NCBI RefSeq assembly: GCF_023218175.1
Contig: NZ_JALPTH010000031.1
Location: forward strand, 25,786-89,785
DNA from: Streptomyces lichenis
Lineage (GTDB): Bacteria > Actinomycetota > Actinomycetes > Streptomycetales > Streptomycetaceae
DNA: 64,000 nt
Direction: 5' to 3'
Within the stretch, counting starts at the first letter, position 1; every line of letters starts with the position of its first letter. The position numbers and the translations under genes are program-made. Below the pieces are notes generated by a model. The model searched no databases. It had not been told where the DNA came from and saw only the letters and a program-made list of their open reading frames with translations. Positions 40,510 through 48,970 of the stretch are shown in pieces.

Positions 40510-41418
40510 TCACTTGACGGCGCCGGCGGTCAGCCCGGCCACCAGATAGCGCTGGAGCAGCAGGAAGCCGGCCACCACCGGCACGCTGACCACCAGCGAG
40601 GCGGCCATGATCTGGTTCCAGTAGACGTCGTTCTGGGTGGAGTAGCCCTGGAGCCCGACCGCCAGCGTCCGGGTGGTCTCGTCGGTCATCACCGAGGCGA
40701 ACAGCACCTCGCCCCAGGCGGTCATGAACGCGTACACCGCCACCGCCACGATCCCCGGCACCGCCGCCGGCACCACCACCCGCAGCAGCGCCCTCAGCGG
40801 TCCGCAGCCGTCCACCAGCGCGGCCTCGTCCAACTCCCGGGGCACCGACTCGAAGTAGCCGATCAGCATCCAGACCGAGAACGGCAGCGAGAAGGTGAGA
40901 TAGGTGAGGATCAGCCCGCCGCGCGAGCCGAACAGCGCCACCCCGGTCGCGTTGCCGATGTTGACGAAGAGCAGGAACAGCGGCAGCAGGAACAGGATGC
41001 CGGGGAACATCTGGGTGGACAGCACCGTCACCGTGAACAGCCGCTTGCCGCGGAACCGGTAGCGGCTCACCGCGTACGCGGCGAAGACGGCGATCACCAC
41101 CGAGCAGACGGTGGCCGCGCCCGCCACGATCAGCGAGTTGACGAAGTAGTGCGCCAGCGGCACGGTCTCCCAGATGTCGAGGTACGGCCGGACGGTGAGC
41201 CCGCTCGGCAGCCAGCGGAACTTCCCCGAGACGTCCTGAAGCGGCTTCAGCGAGCTGGAGGCCATCACGTACACCGGCAGCAGCACGAAGGCGGAGAGCA
41301 GGGTGAGGAAGATCCGCCGCGACCAGAGGAAGGAGCGCGGGGGCGCCATCGGCGAGCGGACCGAGCGGACCGAGCGGACCGCTCGGGACGGGGGCGGATA
41401 CCGGGAGGGGTCAGCCAC
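40510..41418 (-). CDS. Carbohydrate ABC transporter permease (MalG type)
   Basis: A 302-residue inner-membrane subunit with six spans. The cytoplasmic EAA loop that docks the ATPase reads ELDEAALVDGCGPLRALLRVVVP. The N-terminal helix FLTLLSAFVLLPVYVMASSSL is typical of MalG/CebG permeases. Its GTG start overlaps the end of the upstream permease gene by eight bases (41411-41418), so translation is coupled. No ATPase gene lies in the operon; streptomycete sugar importers commonly share the MsiK ATPase. Confidence 0.93.
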   Translation of the reverse strand: MADPSRYPPPSRAVRSVRSVRSPMAPPRSFLWSRRIFLTLLSAFVLLPVYVMASSSLKPLQDVSGKFRWLPSGLTVRPYLDIWETVPLAHYFVNSLIVAGAATVCSVVIAVFAAYAVSRYRFRGKRLFTVTVLSTQMFPGILFLLPLFLLFVNIGNATGVALFGSRGGLILTYLTFSLPFSVWMLIGYFESVPRELDEAALVDGCGPLRALLRVVVPAAVPGIVAVAVYAFMTAWGEVLFASVMTDETTRTLAVGLQGYSTQNDVYWNQIMAASLVVSVPVVAGFLLLQRYLVAGLTAGAVK

Positions 41419-42403
41419 GGGAGACTCTCCGCTCGCGCGAGGTGAGGAACAGGTAGACGCCCGTCACCAGCAGCAGGAACAGCAGCAGCAGGACCGACAT
41501 CGCGGAGCCGGCGCCGAAGTTCCAGGTGGCGAAGGAGGACTGGTAGATATGGATGGAGACCAGGTCCGCCGCCTCCGGTGCCGCCTTGCCGAACAGCACG
41601 AACGGCGTGTTGAAGTCGTTGAACGTCCACAGGAACAGCACCAGGACCAGCACCTGGCTGACCGGCCGCAGCGAGGGCAGGGTGATCCGGCGCAGCTGCT
41701 GCCACCGCCCCGCCCCGTCCAGGGCGGCCGCCTCGTACATCTCCCGGTCCACGTTCTGCAGCCCGGCCATGACCACCAGGAAGGCGAACGGCCAGCCCTT
41801 CCACACCGAGACGGTCAGCAGCGCCCAGAAGCTGTTGTCGCCGATCAGCCAGAAGGACGGGGAGTCCAGCAGCCCCAGCTGGTCGTGGAGCACGTAGTTC
41901 ACCAGCCCGTTGTCCCGCTGGAACATGAACGACCAGGTGATCACCGCCGTGTACACCGGCAGCGCGTACGGGACGAGGAACAGCGCCCGCAGCAGGCCCC
42001 GGCCGCGGAAGGTGTCCTGGAGGCAGACGGCGGCCGCCGTGCCCAGCAGCCAGCAGAGCCCGACCGAGGCCACCGTGAACAGGCAGGTGGTGACGAAGGA
42101 CCGCAGCAGTGCCTGCCCGGCGGGGGCGTCCAGGTCCACCACCAGCCGGAAGTTGTCCAGCCCCCGCCAGGGGGCCGCGCCCCAGTCCCGGAGGGAGAAC
42201 TGGGTCAGCTCGCGGAAGCTCATCGCCACGCCGATGACGATCGGCAGCAGATGGACCAGGATCTCCAGCAGCAGGGCCGGCAGGAGCAGGAGGTAGGGCA
42301 GGGCCCGTCCCGGACGGCGCCCCTTCCGCGGGGAAGGCGGCGTGGCGGGGGCCGGCTCCCGGTCGTCGCGGGGGCCGGCGCTCGCGGTGGTGGTGACGGT
42401 CAT
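41411..42403 (-). CDS. Carbohydrate ABC transporter permease (MalF type)
   Basis: A 330-residue permease with six spans and the EAA loop YEAAALDGAGRWQQLRRITLP. It starts with a Pro/Arg-rich cytoplasmic end, then YLLLLPALLLEILVHLLP. It pairs with the MalG-type permease that overlaps its 3' end. The ATG at 42403 lies ten bases after the binding-protein stop. Together with the preceding lipoprotein it should import a plant- or fungal-wall oligosaccharide, given the GH1 gene at the operon's end. Confidence 0.93.
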   Translation of the reverse strand: MTVTTTASAGPRDDREPAPATPPSPRKGRRPGRALPYLLLLPALLLEILVHLLPIVIGVAMSFRELTQFSLRDWGAAPWRGLDNFRLVVDLDAPAGQALLRSFVTTCLFTVASVGLCWLLGTAAAVCLQDTFRGRGLLRALFLVPYALPVYTAVITWSFMFQRDNGLVNYVLHDQLGLLDSPSFWLIGDNSFWALLTVSVWKGWPFAFLVVMAGLQNVDREMYEAAALDGAGRWQQLRRITLPSLRPVSQVLVLVLFLWTFNDFNTPFVLFGKAAPEAADLVSIHIYQSSFATWNFGAGSAMSVLLLLFLLLVTGVYLFLTSRERRVSRG

Positions 42404-42413
42404 CGCGGTCCGC

Positions 42414-43745
42414 TCAGCCCTGCGCCATCTGCGCCTGAGCCTTGGTGAGTTCGGCGCGCACCGACTCCTCGCTCACGGCCCGCCCGCCCGCGGCCGCGGC
42501 GAAGAGGTTCTTCACCGCGGTGCCCACCACCGTCTCGAACTGCGACTCGTTCGGCACCTGCGGCAGCGCCTGCGCGCTGGTGGCCAGGGTGCTGCGCAGC
42601 ACCTTCAACTCCGGCCGGTCGAACGCCGGATCGGTCTGCGCGGCCTTCACCGGGGGGATCGAGCCGTAGGTGGAGCACAGCAGGCGCTGCTCCTCGTCGC
42701 TGGTCATGAACTTCACGAACTTCAGCGCCCCGTCGACGTTCCTGGTGTTCTTGAAGACCGCCAGGTTGATCCCGGCCACCATGGAGTTGGTGCTGGTGCC
42801 CTGGCCGGGCGCGCCGGAGGCGACCGGGACCGGGGCGACGCCCCACTCGTCGTCCGCCATGCCCTGGGAGGCGAAGGTGGAGGCGGCAGCCTGCCAGAGC
42901 ACCATGGCCGTGCGGCCCTTGGCGAAGTCGCTCAGCGACTGGTTCTGCGCGTACTCGGCGTTGCCCGGCGCGATGATCTTGTCCTCGGCCATGAAGTCGA
43001 CATACTGCTTCACGGCCTTCACGGCACCGTCCGAGGTGAAGTCGGGCCTGCCCTGGGCGTCGAAGAAGTCCGCCCCGTGCTGCTTGCCGAGCACGAACAC
43101 CTGGTGGATGTTGTTGGAGAGGTTGGCGCCCTCCGCGCCCAGCGCCCACGTGCCGTCCCTGGACAGCTTCTTCCCGGTGGCGACCAGCTCGTCCCAGGTC
43201 GCCGGGGGACCCGCTATCCCGGCCTCGGCGAACATCTTCTTGTGGTAGTACAGCGCGTACGACATGGAGTACAGCGGCACCGCGGCCGGGTCCTGGCCCT
43301 GGGCGCCGGTGGAGCCGAGCGCCGACTCCACGAACCGGTCCCGCCCGCCGATCTTCTCCAGGCTCGCCTCGTCCCAGGGCCGCAGCGCCCCGGTGGCCTG
43401 GAGCGAGGCCGACCAGGTGTTGCCGATGTTCAGCACGTCCGGCCCCTGACCGGAGGTGGCCGCGGTCATGATCCGGTTGAGCAGGTCGGACCAGGGCACC
43501 ACCTCCAGCTTGACCTTGATACCCGTCCGCTTCTCGAACTTCCTCAGCTCCGGTTCCAGGATCTTCTTGTCGGCCTCGATGTTCGGGCCCTGGTTGGACG
43601 CCCAGTAGGTGAGGGTCTTCGACGACTCGCCGGAGCCGCCCGAGGCGGAGGTGCCGCCCCCGCACGCCGTGGCGGCGGCGAGCAGGGAGAGGACGGCGGC
43701 ACCGCCGGCCGCGGCTCGGACGGCTCGTGCACGGATTCTGCGCAT
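42414..43745 (-). CDS. Sugar ABC transporter substrate-binding lipoprotein
   Basis: A 443-residue extracellular lipoprotein: signal peptide ending in LSLLAAATACGGG with the lipidated Cys near residue 29, then a Gly/Ser linker and a family 1 solute-binding fold (KTLTYWASNQGPNI, GQGPDVLNIGNTWSASL, VFKNTRNVDGALKFVKFM). It delivers the sugar to the two permeases encoded next. The promoter region upstream (43746-43981) faces the ROK regulator and contains a TTAA-type inverted repeat. The ATG at 43745 gives a normal signal peptide; the longer frame does not. Confidence 0.93.
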   Translation of the reverse strand: MRRIRARAVRAAAGGAAVLSLLAAATACGGGTSASGGSGESSKTLTYWASNQGPNIEADKKILEPELRKFEKRTGIKVKLEVVPWSDLLNRIMTAATSGQGPDVLNIGNTWSASLQATGALRPWDEASLEKIGGRDRFVESALGSTGAQGQDPAAVPLYSMSYALYYHKKMFAEAGIAGPPATWDELVATGKKLSRDGTWALGAEGANLSNNIHQVFVLGKQHGADFFDAQGRPDFTSDGAVKAVKQYVDFMAEDKIIAPGNAEYAQNQSLSDFAKGRTAMVLWQAAASTFASQGMADDEWGVAPVPVASGAPGQGTSTNSMVAGINLAVFKNTRNVDGALKFVKFMTSDEEQRLLCSTYGSIPPVKAAQTDPAFDRPELKVLRSTLATSAQALPQVPNESQFETVVGTAVKNLFAAAAGGRAVSEESVRAELTKAQAQMAQG

Positions 43746-43846
43746 GGCTCCGGGGGTCCCTTCCGGTGGAGCGAGCGGGGCCGAAGGACGGCGGACCGAC
43801 GGCATCGGGGGAGAGGGCCGGGCTGCACCCTCCAAGCGCCCTCACG

Positions 43847-43871
43847 GCTTAATTTAGGACGTGAGTTAAGC
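43847..43871. promoter_or_regulatory. Candidate ROK operator between sugar operon and regulator
   Basis: GCTTAA (43847-43852) and TTAAGC (43866-43871) form an inverted repeat with a 13-base spacer in the only AT-rich part of the divergent region. It is well placed to repress the leftward sugar operon and the rightward ROK gene. Binding is inferred from position and symmetry. Confidence 0.5.
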
Positions 43872-43981
43872 TCTCGTCAGCGGTACCGTCAAGGGGCCCG
43901 GCAGGAGGAAGTTCCGCGCCGCACACGGCCGATGGGCGGTATACAAGGCCGGTGGGCACGGACAGGGCCGAAGGGGGCCGG

Positions 43982-45289
43982 ATGGCAGCGGGAACCGGGC
44001 GGACGGTCAACGACCTGCGGAGCGGCAACCGCGCCGCCGTACTGCGGCGGCTGTACTTCGGCGGCCCGCTGAGCCGCCAGGAGCTCGGCCCCGCCACCGG
44101 ACTGAGCTCCGGCACCATCAGCAACGTGGTCGGCGACCTGGTCGGTGACGGACTGCTCGAAGAGGCCGGCACGGTGGACTCCGACGGCGGCCGCCCCCGC
44201 ACCCTGCTGCGGATCGCCCCGGCCGCCGGACGGCTCATCGGCGTGGACGTCGGCGAGACCCGCGTCCGGGTCGAGCTGTTCGACCTCGCCCTCACCGAAC
44301 TCGCCCGCGCGGAGCGCCCGATGAGCGGCGCCGCCGCCTATGACGTGGACGCGGTGGTGGCGCACATCCGCGACGGCGTCGCCGAGGTGCTGCGGGCAGC
44401 GGGGGAGCCCGGCGGTGACGGCCGGCTGGTGGGGATCGGGGTCGGGGTGCCCGGGATCGTGGCCGCCGCCGGGGAGCAGGGGGCCGTGGTGCACGGCCAG
44501 ACCAACGGCTGGGACGCCGTCCCGCTGGAGCGGCTGCTGCGCACCGCCTGCCGGCTGCCCGCCGGACTGCCGGTGCTGATCGAGAACGGCGCCCGCACCC
44601 TCGGCCAGGCCGAGATGTGGTTCGGCGCCGGGCGGGGCGCGCAGAGCGCCGCGGTGGTCCTGTTCGGCTCCGGAGTGGGCGCCTGCCTGGTCACCGACCG
44701 GGCCGAGCAGGGGCGGGCGCTGGAGTGGGGGCATGTCACCGTACGGGTCGGCGGGCGGCGCTGCCGCTGCGGCGCCCCGGGCTGCCTGGAGGCCTACGCG
44801 GGTGCCGCGGCCCTGCTGGAGCGGTGGCGCGAGGCGGGCGGGCGGCCCCCGGAGGGTGCCGACGAGGAGACCGCGCTCGCCGCGCTGGTGGCCGCCGCCC
44901 ATCCGGCGGAGGGCGAGGGCCGGGCCGACCCGGTGGCCTCGGCGGTGCTGGCGGACACGGCCGAGTATCTGGGGGCCGGGCTCTCCGGGCTGATCAACCT
45001 GTTCCAGCCGGAGCGCGTGCTGGTCGGCGGCTGGGCCGGGCTGCTGCTCGGCCCGCGCTTCCTGGAGGCGGTGCGCGGCCACGCCGCCGCCTACGCGCTG
45101 GCGTATCCGGCGGGCCGGGCCGCCATCGCCCTCGGCGCGCTCGGCCCGGACGCGGTCACCGTGGGGGCGGCCACCCTGCCGCTCGCGGTCTTCCTGGACG
45201 CGGGCGGACGCCGGGAGGAGAAGCCGCGGCAGCGGGAGGTGGTCCTGCCGGCCTGGCAGACGGCGATGCAGGGGCGGGTCCGGGGCTGA
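43982..45289 (+). CDS. ROK-family transcriptional regulator
   Basis: A 435-residue sugar-responsive regulator. An N-terminal winged helix (RAAVLRRLYFGGPLSRQELGPATGLSSGTISNVVGDL) precedes a ROK kinase-like domain with the first phosphate loop GVDVGETRVRVELFD and the zinc motif CRCGAPGCLE. The catalytic Asp region of ROK kinases is replaced by LIENGARTLGQAEMW, so kinase activity is unlikely. ATG 43982 has AAGGGGG just upstream; a GTG at 43952 would add ten residues. It diverges from the binding-protein gene and is the likely controller of the ABC/GH1 operon. A hairpin follows it. Confidence 0.9.
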   Translation: MAAGTGRTVNDLRSGNRAAVLRRLYFGGPLSRQELGPATGLSSGTISNVVGDLVGDGLLEEAGTVDSDGGRPRTLLRIAPAAGRLIGVDVGETRVRVELFDLALTELARAERPMSGAAAYDVDAVVAHIRDGVAEVLRAAGEPGGDGRLVGIGVGVPGIVAAAGEQGAVVHGQTNGWDAVPLERLLRTACRLPAGLPVLIENGARTLGQAEMWFGAGRGAQSAAVVLFGSGVGACLVTDRAEQGRALEWGHVTVRVGGRRCRCGAPGCLEAYAGAAALLERWREAGGRPPEGADEETALAALVAAAHPAEGEGRADPVASAVLADTAEYLGAGLSGLINLFQPERVLVGGWAGLLLGPRFLEAVRGHAAAYALAYPAGRAAIALGALGPDAVTVGAATLPLAVFLDAGGRREEKPRQREVVLPAWQTAMQGRVRG

Positions 45290-45310
45290 CCCGCCGGTCG
45301 TACGGGCACG

Positions 45311-45344
45311 GGTGGGGCGCCTCCCCCGTGTGAGGCGCCCCGCC
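45311..45344. terminator. Bidirectional hairpin between ROK gene and permease gene
   Basis: Ten-base perfect arms (45314-45323 and 45332-45341), extended by a wobble and two further pairs, close on CCCCGTGT. It lies between convergent stops at 45289 and 45376. Confidence 0.75.
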
Positions 45345-45375
45345 CGCGTTCAGGGGGTCCGGGGCCAAGGGCGGC

Positions 45376-46308
45376 TCACTTCACCGAGCCGGCCATCACG
45401 CCCTGGACGAAGTGCCGCTGGAAAGCGAAGAAGACGACCACCGGCACGATCAGGGAGAGGAACGCACCCGGCGCCAGGACGTCGATGTTGCTGCCGAACT
45501 GCCGGACCTGGGACTGGAGTTCCACCGTCAGCGGCTGCGAGGAGCCGTCGGCGAAGAGCAGCGCCACCAGCATGTCGTTCCACACCCAGAGGAACTGGAA
45601 GATCGCCAGGCTGGCGATGGCCGGACGGCCCACCGGCAGCACCAGCCGGGTGAAGATCATCCACTCGCCGCCGCCGTCCATCCGCGCCGCCTCCAGCATC
45701 TCGCGCGGGATGTCGGCGAAGTAGTTGCGCAGCAGGAAGACGGCGAACGGCAGTCCGTAGGCGACATGGAACAGCACCACGCCCGGGATCGTGCCGAACA
45801 GCCCCAGCTGCCCGAACAGCTTCGCCACCGGCAGCAGCCCCACCTGGACCGGGACCACCAGCAGCGCCACCACCAGCAGGAAGATCCAGTCCCGCCCGGG
45901 GAACTCCAGCCAGGCGAAGGCGTATCCGGCCAGTGCCGCGAGCACCACCACCAGCACGGTGGTGGGCACCGAGATCAGCACGGTGTTCCAGAACGCCCGG
46001 GTGATCCCCGCGTTGCCCAGCAGGCTCGTGTAGTTGTCGAACGAGAGCTGAGCGGGGCTGGTGAGCGCGGTCCACCAGCCGCTCGCGGCGTTGTCGTGCG
46101 CCGAGCGCAGCGAGGAGAGCAGCAGCCCGGCGACCGGGGTGATCCACACCAGGCCGACCACCGCCAGGAACGCCTGCACCAGCGAGCTGCCCAGCAGGCG
46201 GCGCAGCCGGCCGCCGGCCGGTGGCCGGGGAGGCGCGGGCCGGGCGCCCGGCGGCGGGGCGGACGGCGGCGAGGGAGCCGGGGGAGGGGCGGTGGCGGTC
46301 GCGCTCAT
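45376..46308 (-). CDS. Carbohydrate ABC transporter permease (MalG type), second system
   Basis: A 310-residue permease with six spans after a Pro/Ala-rich cytoplasmic N-terminus. The EAA loop reads EMLEAARMDGGGEWMIFTRLVLP. It overlaps the preceding permease gene by four bases (ATGA, 46305-46308). Last gene of the GH13/binding-protein/permease/permease operon; no ATPase gene accompanies it, so a shared MsiK-type ATPase is expected. The GH13 enzyme suggests import of an alpha-glucoside. Confidence 0.92.
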   Translation of the reverse strand: MSATATAPPPAPSPPSAPPPGARPAPPRPPAGGRLRRLLGSSLVQAFLAVVGLVWITPVAGLLLSSLRSAHDNAASGWWTALTSPAQLSFDNYTSLLGNAGITRAFWNTVLISVPTTVLVVVLAALAGYAFAWLEFPGRDWIFLLVVALLVVPVQVGLLPVAKLFGQLGLFGTIPGVVLFHVAYGLPFAVFLLRNYFADIPREMLEAARMDGGGEWMIFTRLVLPVGRPAIASLAIFQFLWVWNDMLVALLFADGSSQPLTVELQSQVRQFGSNIDVLAPGAFLSLIVPVVVFFAFQRHFVQGVMAGSVK

Positions 46309-47639
46309 GACTGACTCCTGCGGAAGCGGCGGACGTTGAAGACCATGGCGGGGATCACCAGCAGCAGGAGCAGCACCCCGAGCGCGCTGCCGAGCCCCTG
46401 GTCGTTGCCGCCGCCGAAGGAGACCAGCCACATCCGGGTGGCCAGCACCGTGGCGTCCTCCTGCACCGGGCCCGGGGCGATGATGTAGATCAGGTCGAAG
46501 ACCTTCATCACATTGATCACCAGGGTGACGAAGACGACCGTCAGCACCGGCGCCAGCAGCGGCACGGTGATCCGCCGGAACACCTGCCACTCGTTCGCCC
46601 CGTCCATCCGGGCCGCCTCCAGCGCGTCACGCGGCAGCGAGGAGAGCCCGGCGCCGATCAGCACCATGGCGAAGCCGGTCCAGATCCAGAGATAGGCGCC
46701 GATGATCGCCGGGGTGACCAGGGCCGGGCCGAGCCAGGAGACGCCCTCGAAGGGCGGGGCGAAGTTCGCCGCGGGCAGCCGCACCGTGTACGAGCCGTCC
46801 GCCAGGCCCTCGAAGCGGTACGAGCCGTCCGGCGCGGTGGTCGTCGTGGCGGCGGACGCCCCGCCGTCCCGTACGGCCTCCACCGTCAGCCCGGGCAGCC
46901 CGCGTTCGGCCGGGTCGACCACCCCGGGGCGGCCCCCGCCGCCGGGGGTGAAGTCCAGGTAGACGGCGCCGCGCAGCTCCCCGGCGCCCGCCTTCGCCGC
47001 GGCCGGCGCGGGCCGGGCCTCGGCCGGCATCTCCTTGGGCGCTACGCCGACCAGCCCGAGGTTCACCGTGCTGCCCGGCGCCACGGCCTCGGCCGTACCG
47101 TAGGAGCCGTCTCGGGCCTCGGTGACGCCCTGGTCCTCCCGGGGCCGGGCGGTCGGGTAGGAGGAGGTGCCCGCGAAGGCGTCGTGCACCCCGACCACCG
47201 CCGCGTTGAGCACGCCCTTGTCGGGGTCCTCCTCGTAGGCGAGCCGGAAGATGATCCCCGCCGCCAGGAAGGAGACGGCCATCGGCATGAACAGCAGCAG
47301 CTTGAAGGCCGTGGCCCAGCGGACCTTCTCCACCAGCACGGCGAGGATCAACCCCAGCCCGGTGAGCAGGGTCGGGGCGACGACCACCCAGATCGCGCTG
47401 TTGCGGAGGGCGGTCAGGGTGGCCGGGTCGCGGAACATCTCCGCGTAGTTGTCCCCGCCGACGAAGGCGGTTCCGGCCGCGTCGAAGAAGCTGCGGCCCA
47501 CGGAGAACAGCACGGGGTAGACGACCAGCGCGCCGAGCAGCAGCAGCGCCGGCAGGACGAAGGCGACGGCGGTGGTCCGCCGGCGGCGCCGGGCGCGCCG
47601 CCGGGGCCCCGCGGCCCCCGCGGTGAGGGTGGTGGTCAT
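46305..47639 (-). CDS. Carbohydrate ABC permease with inserted Ig-like extracellular domain
   Basis: A 444-residue MalF-type permease, about 130 residues longer than usual. The first spans (VAFVLPALLLLGALVVYPVL; LLLFMPMAVSFLAAGIIFRLAY) and the EAA loop (DALEAARMDGANEWQVFRRITVP) are normal. Between about residues 135 and 300 lies an insertion facing outward, containing a compact beta-rich domain (GLPGLTVEAVRDGG, TTAPDGSYRFEGLADGSYTV) of the SdrD-B/Cna-B prealbumin-like type. E. coli MalF also has a large extracytoplasmic P2 loop that contacts its binding protein, but of different fold. The start is five bases after the binding-protein stop. Confidence 0.88.
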   Translation of the reverse strand: MTTTLTAGAAGPRRRARRRRRTTAVAFVLPALLLLGALVVYPVLFSVGRSFFDAAGTAFVGGDNYAEMFRDPATLTALRNSAIWVVVAPTLLTGLGLILAVLVEKVRWATAFKLLLFMPMAVSFLAAGIIFRLAYEEDPDKGVLNAAVVGVHDAFAGTSSYPTARPREDQGVTEARDGSYGTAEAVAPGSTVNLGLVGVAPKEMPAEARPAPAAAKAGAGELRGAVYLDFTPGGGGRPGVVDPAERGLPGLTVEAVRDGGASAATTTTAPDGSYRFEGLADGSYTVRLPAANFAPPFEGVSWLGPALVTPAIIGAYLWIWTGFAMVLIGAGLSSLPRDALEAARMDGANEWQVFRRITVPLLAPVLTVVFVTLVINVMKVFDLIYIIAPGPVQEDATVLATRMWLVSFGGGNDQGLGSALGVLLLLLVIPAMVFNVRRFRRSQS

Positions 47640-47644
47640 CGCCG

Positions 47645-48970
47645 TCAGCCCTGGTACGCCTTGGCGGCGGCGGCCTCCAGCGCGGCCGCGGTCGCCGCCG
47701 GGTCCGAGGGGTCGCGCAGGAAGTCCTGGAGCAGCTTCCACTCGCCGACGCCCTTGGTGCCGCCGAAGGCGGCCGGAGCCTGGTCCGACATGTCGAAGCG
47801 CACCGCGTCACCGGCCGCTATCAGCGACTCGGCGGTGGCCCGCAGGGTGTCGTCGCCGTACGAGGCCACGTCCAGCTTCTTGTTGGGGGAGAGGAACCCG
47901 CCCGCCTCCGCCCACACGGCGGCCGCCTCCGGGGTGGCCAGGTACTCGGTGAAGGCCTCGGCGGCCTTCTGGTTCCCGCCGTCCTTCAGCATGACGGCCG
48001 CGTCACCGCCGCTGACGACCGGGGCCTTGCCGCCGGCGACCGCGGGGAACGGGAAGAAGGCGGCGTCCTGGCCGATCTTCCTGCCGAACTGGTCCTTGGC
48101 GATGCCCGCGACGAAGTCGCCCTCGTAGACCATGCCGGCCTCCGGGTCGGGGCCGAAGACCTTCTCCACCGAGCCGGGGAAGTCGGTGCCCAGTGCCCCC
48201 TTCTGCCCGCCCGCGATCAGCTTCCGGTCGGAGAACAGCTCGCCGAGGGTGGTCAGGGCCTTCACCACGCTGGGGTCGGTCCAGGGGATCTCGTGCCGGG
48301 CGAGCCGGTCGTACTTCACGGGTCCGGCCTGGGAGAGGTAGATGTTCTCGAACCAGTCGGTGAGCGTCCAGCCGTCCTCGCCGGCCACCGCGAAGGCCGG
48401 CAGACCGGAGTCGGAGACGGCCCGACCGCTCTTCAGCATCTCCTCGTAGCCGGTCGGCGGCTTCACCCCGGCCTGCGCGAAGGCCTCTGGGCTGTACCAG
48501 ACGGTCGACTTGTGGGCGGCCTTGAAGTACAGCCCGTAGAGCGTGCCGTCGACGGAGCCGTACTCCTTCCACACCGGCGCGTAGCCGGCGTCGACGGCCT
48601 TGCCGGTGGCCGGGGTCAGCGGCTTGAGCCAGCCCTTCTTCGCGAACTGCTGCAACACGCCGACCTGGGGGACCATCACCACGTCGGGGGCGTTGCCGCC
48701 CTCGATCTTGCTGCCGACGACCGTGGAGACGTTGTCCCCGGTGGAGGTGAACTGCGTCGTGGCGCCGGTCTTCTCGGTGAAGGCGTCCAGCACCTTCTGG
48801 AAGTTCTTCTGCTCGGCGCCGGACCACACCGCGGCCACGCTGAGGGTCTGGCCGCTGAGCTCCTTCTCCCCGCCGCCCGCGCTCACCGGGCCGCCGCCGC
48901 AGGCGGTCGCCCCGAGGGAGAGGGTGATCGCCGAGCAGCACGCCGTCGCCATCCGTCGTCGCATGGTCAT
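47645..48970 (-). CDS. Sugar ABC transporter substrate-binding lipoprotein, second system
   Basis: A 441-residue lipoprotein. The signal peptide ends in LSLGATACGGG with the acceptor Cys at about residue 24. The family 1 solute-binding fold follows (LSVAAVWSGAEQKNFQKVLDAF, GGNAPDVVMVPQVGVLQQFA, GGDAAVMLKDGG). GGAGG lies seven bases before the ATG at 48970, and that ATG overlaps the stop of the GH13 gene (ATGA). It should deliver alpha-glucosides to the permease pair downstream, one of which carries an unusual extracellular insertion that could contact it. Confidence 0.92.
   Translation of the reverse strand: MTMRRRMATACCSAITLSLGATACGGGPVSAGGGEKELSGQTLSVAAVWSGAEQKNFQKVLDAFTEKTGATTQFTSTGDNVSTVVGSKIEGGNAPDVVMVPQVGVLQQFAKKGWLKPLTPATGKAVDAGYAPVWKEYGSVDGTLYGLYFKAAHKSTVWYSPEAFAQAGVKPPTGYEEMLKSGRAVSDSGLPAFAVAGEDGWTLTDWFENIYLSQAGPVKYDRLARHEIPWTDPSVVKALTTLGELFSDRKLIAGGQKGALGTDFPGSVEKVFGPDPEAGMVYEGDFVAGIAKDQFGRKIGQDAAFFPFPAVAGGKAPVVSGGDAAVMLKDGGNQKAAEAFTEYLATPEAAAVWAEAGGFLSPNKKLDVASYGDDTLRATAESLIAAGDAVRFDMSDQAPAAFGGTKGVGEWKLLQDFLRDPSDPAATAAALEAAAAKAYQG

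Noticed and set aside
43952..43981. Upstream GTG start for the ROK regulator
   Set aside because: AAGGGGG is well placed for the ATG at 43982 and the extra ten residues show no family similarity.
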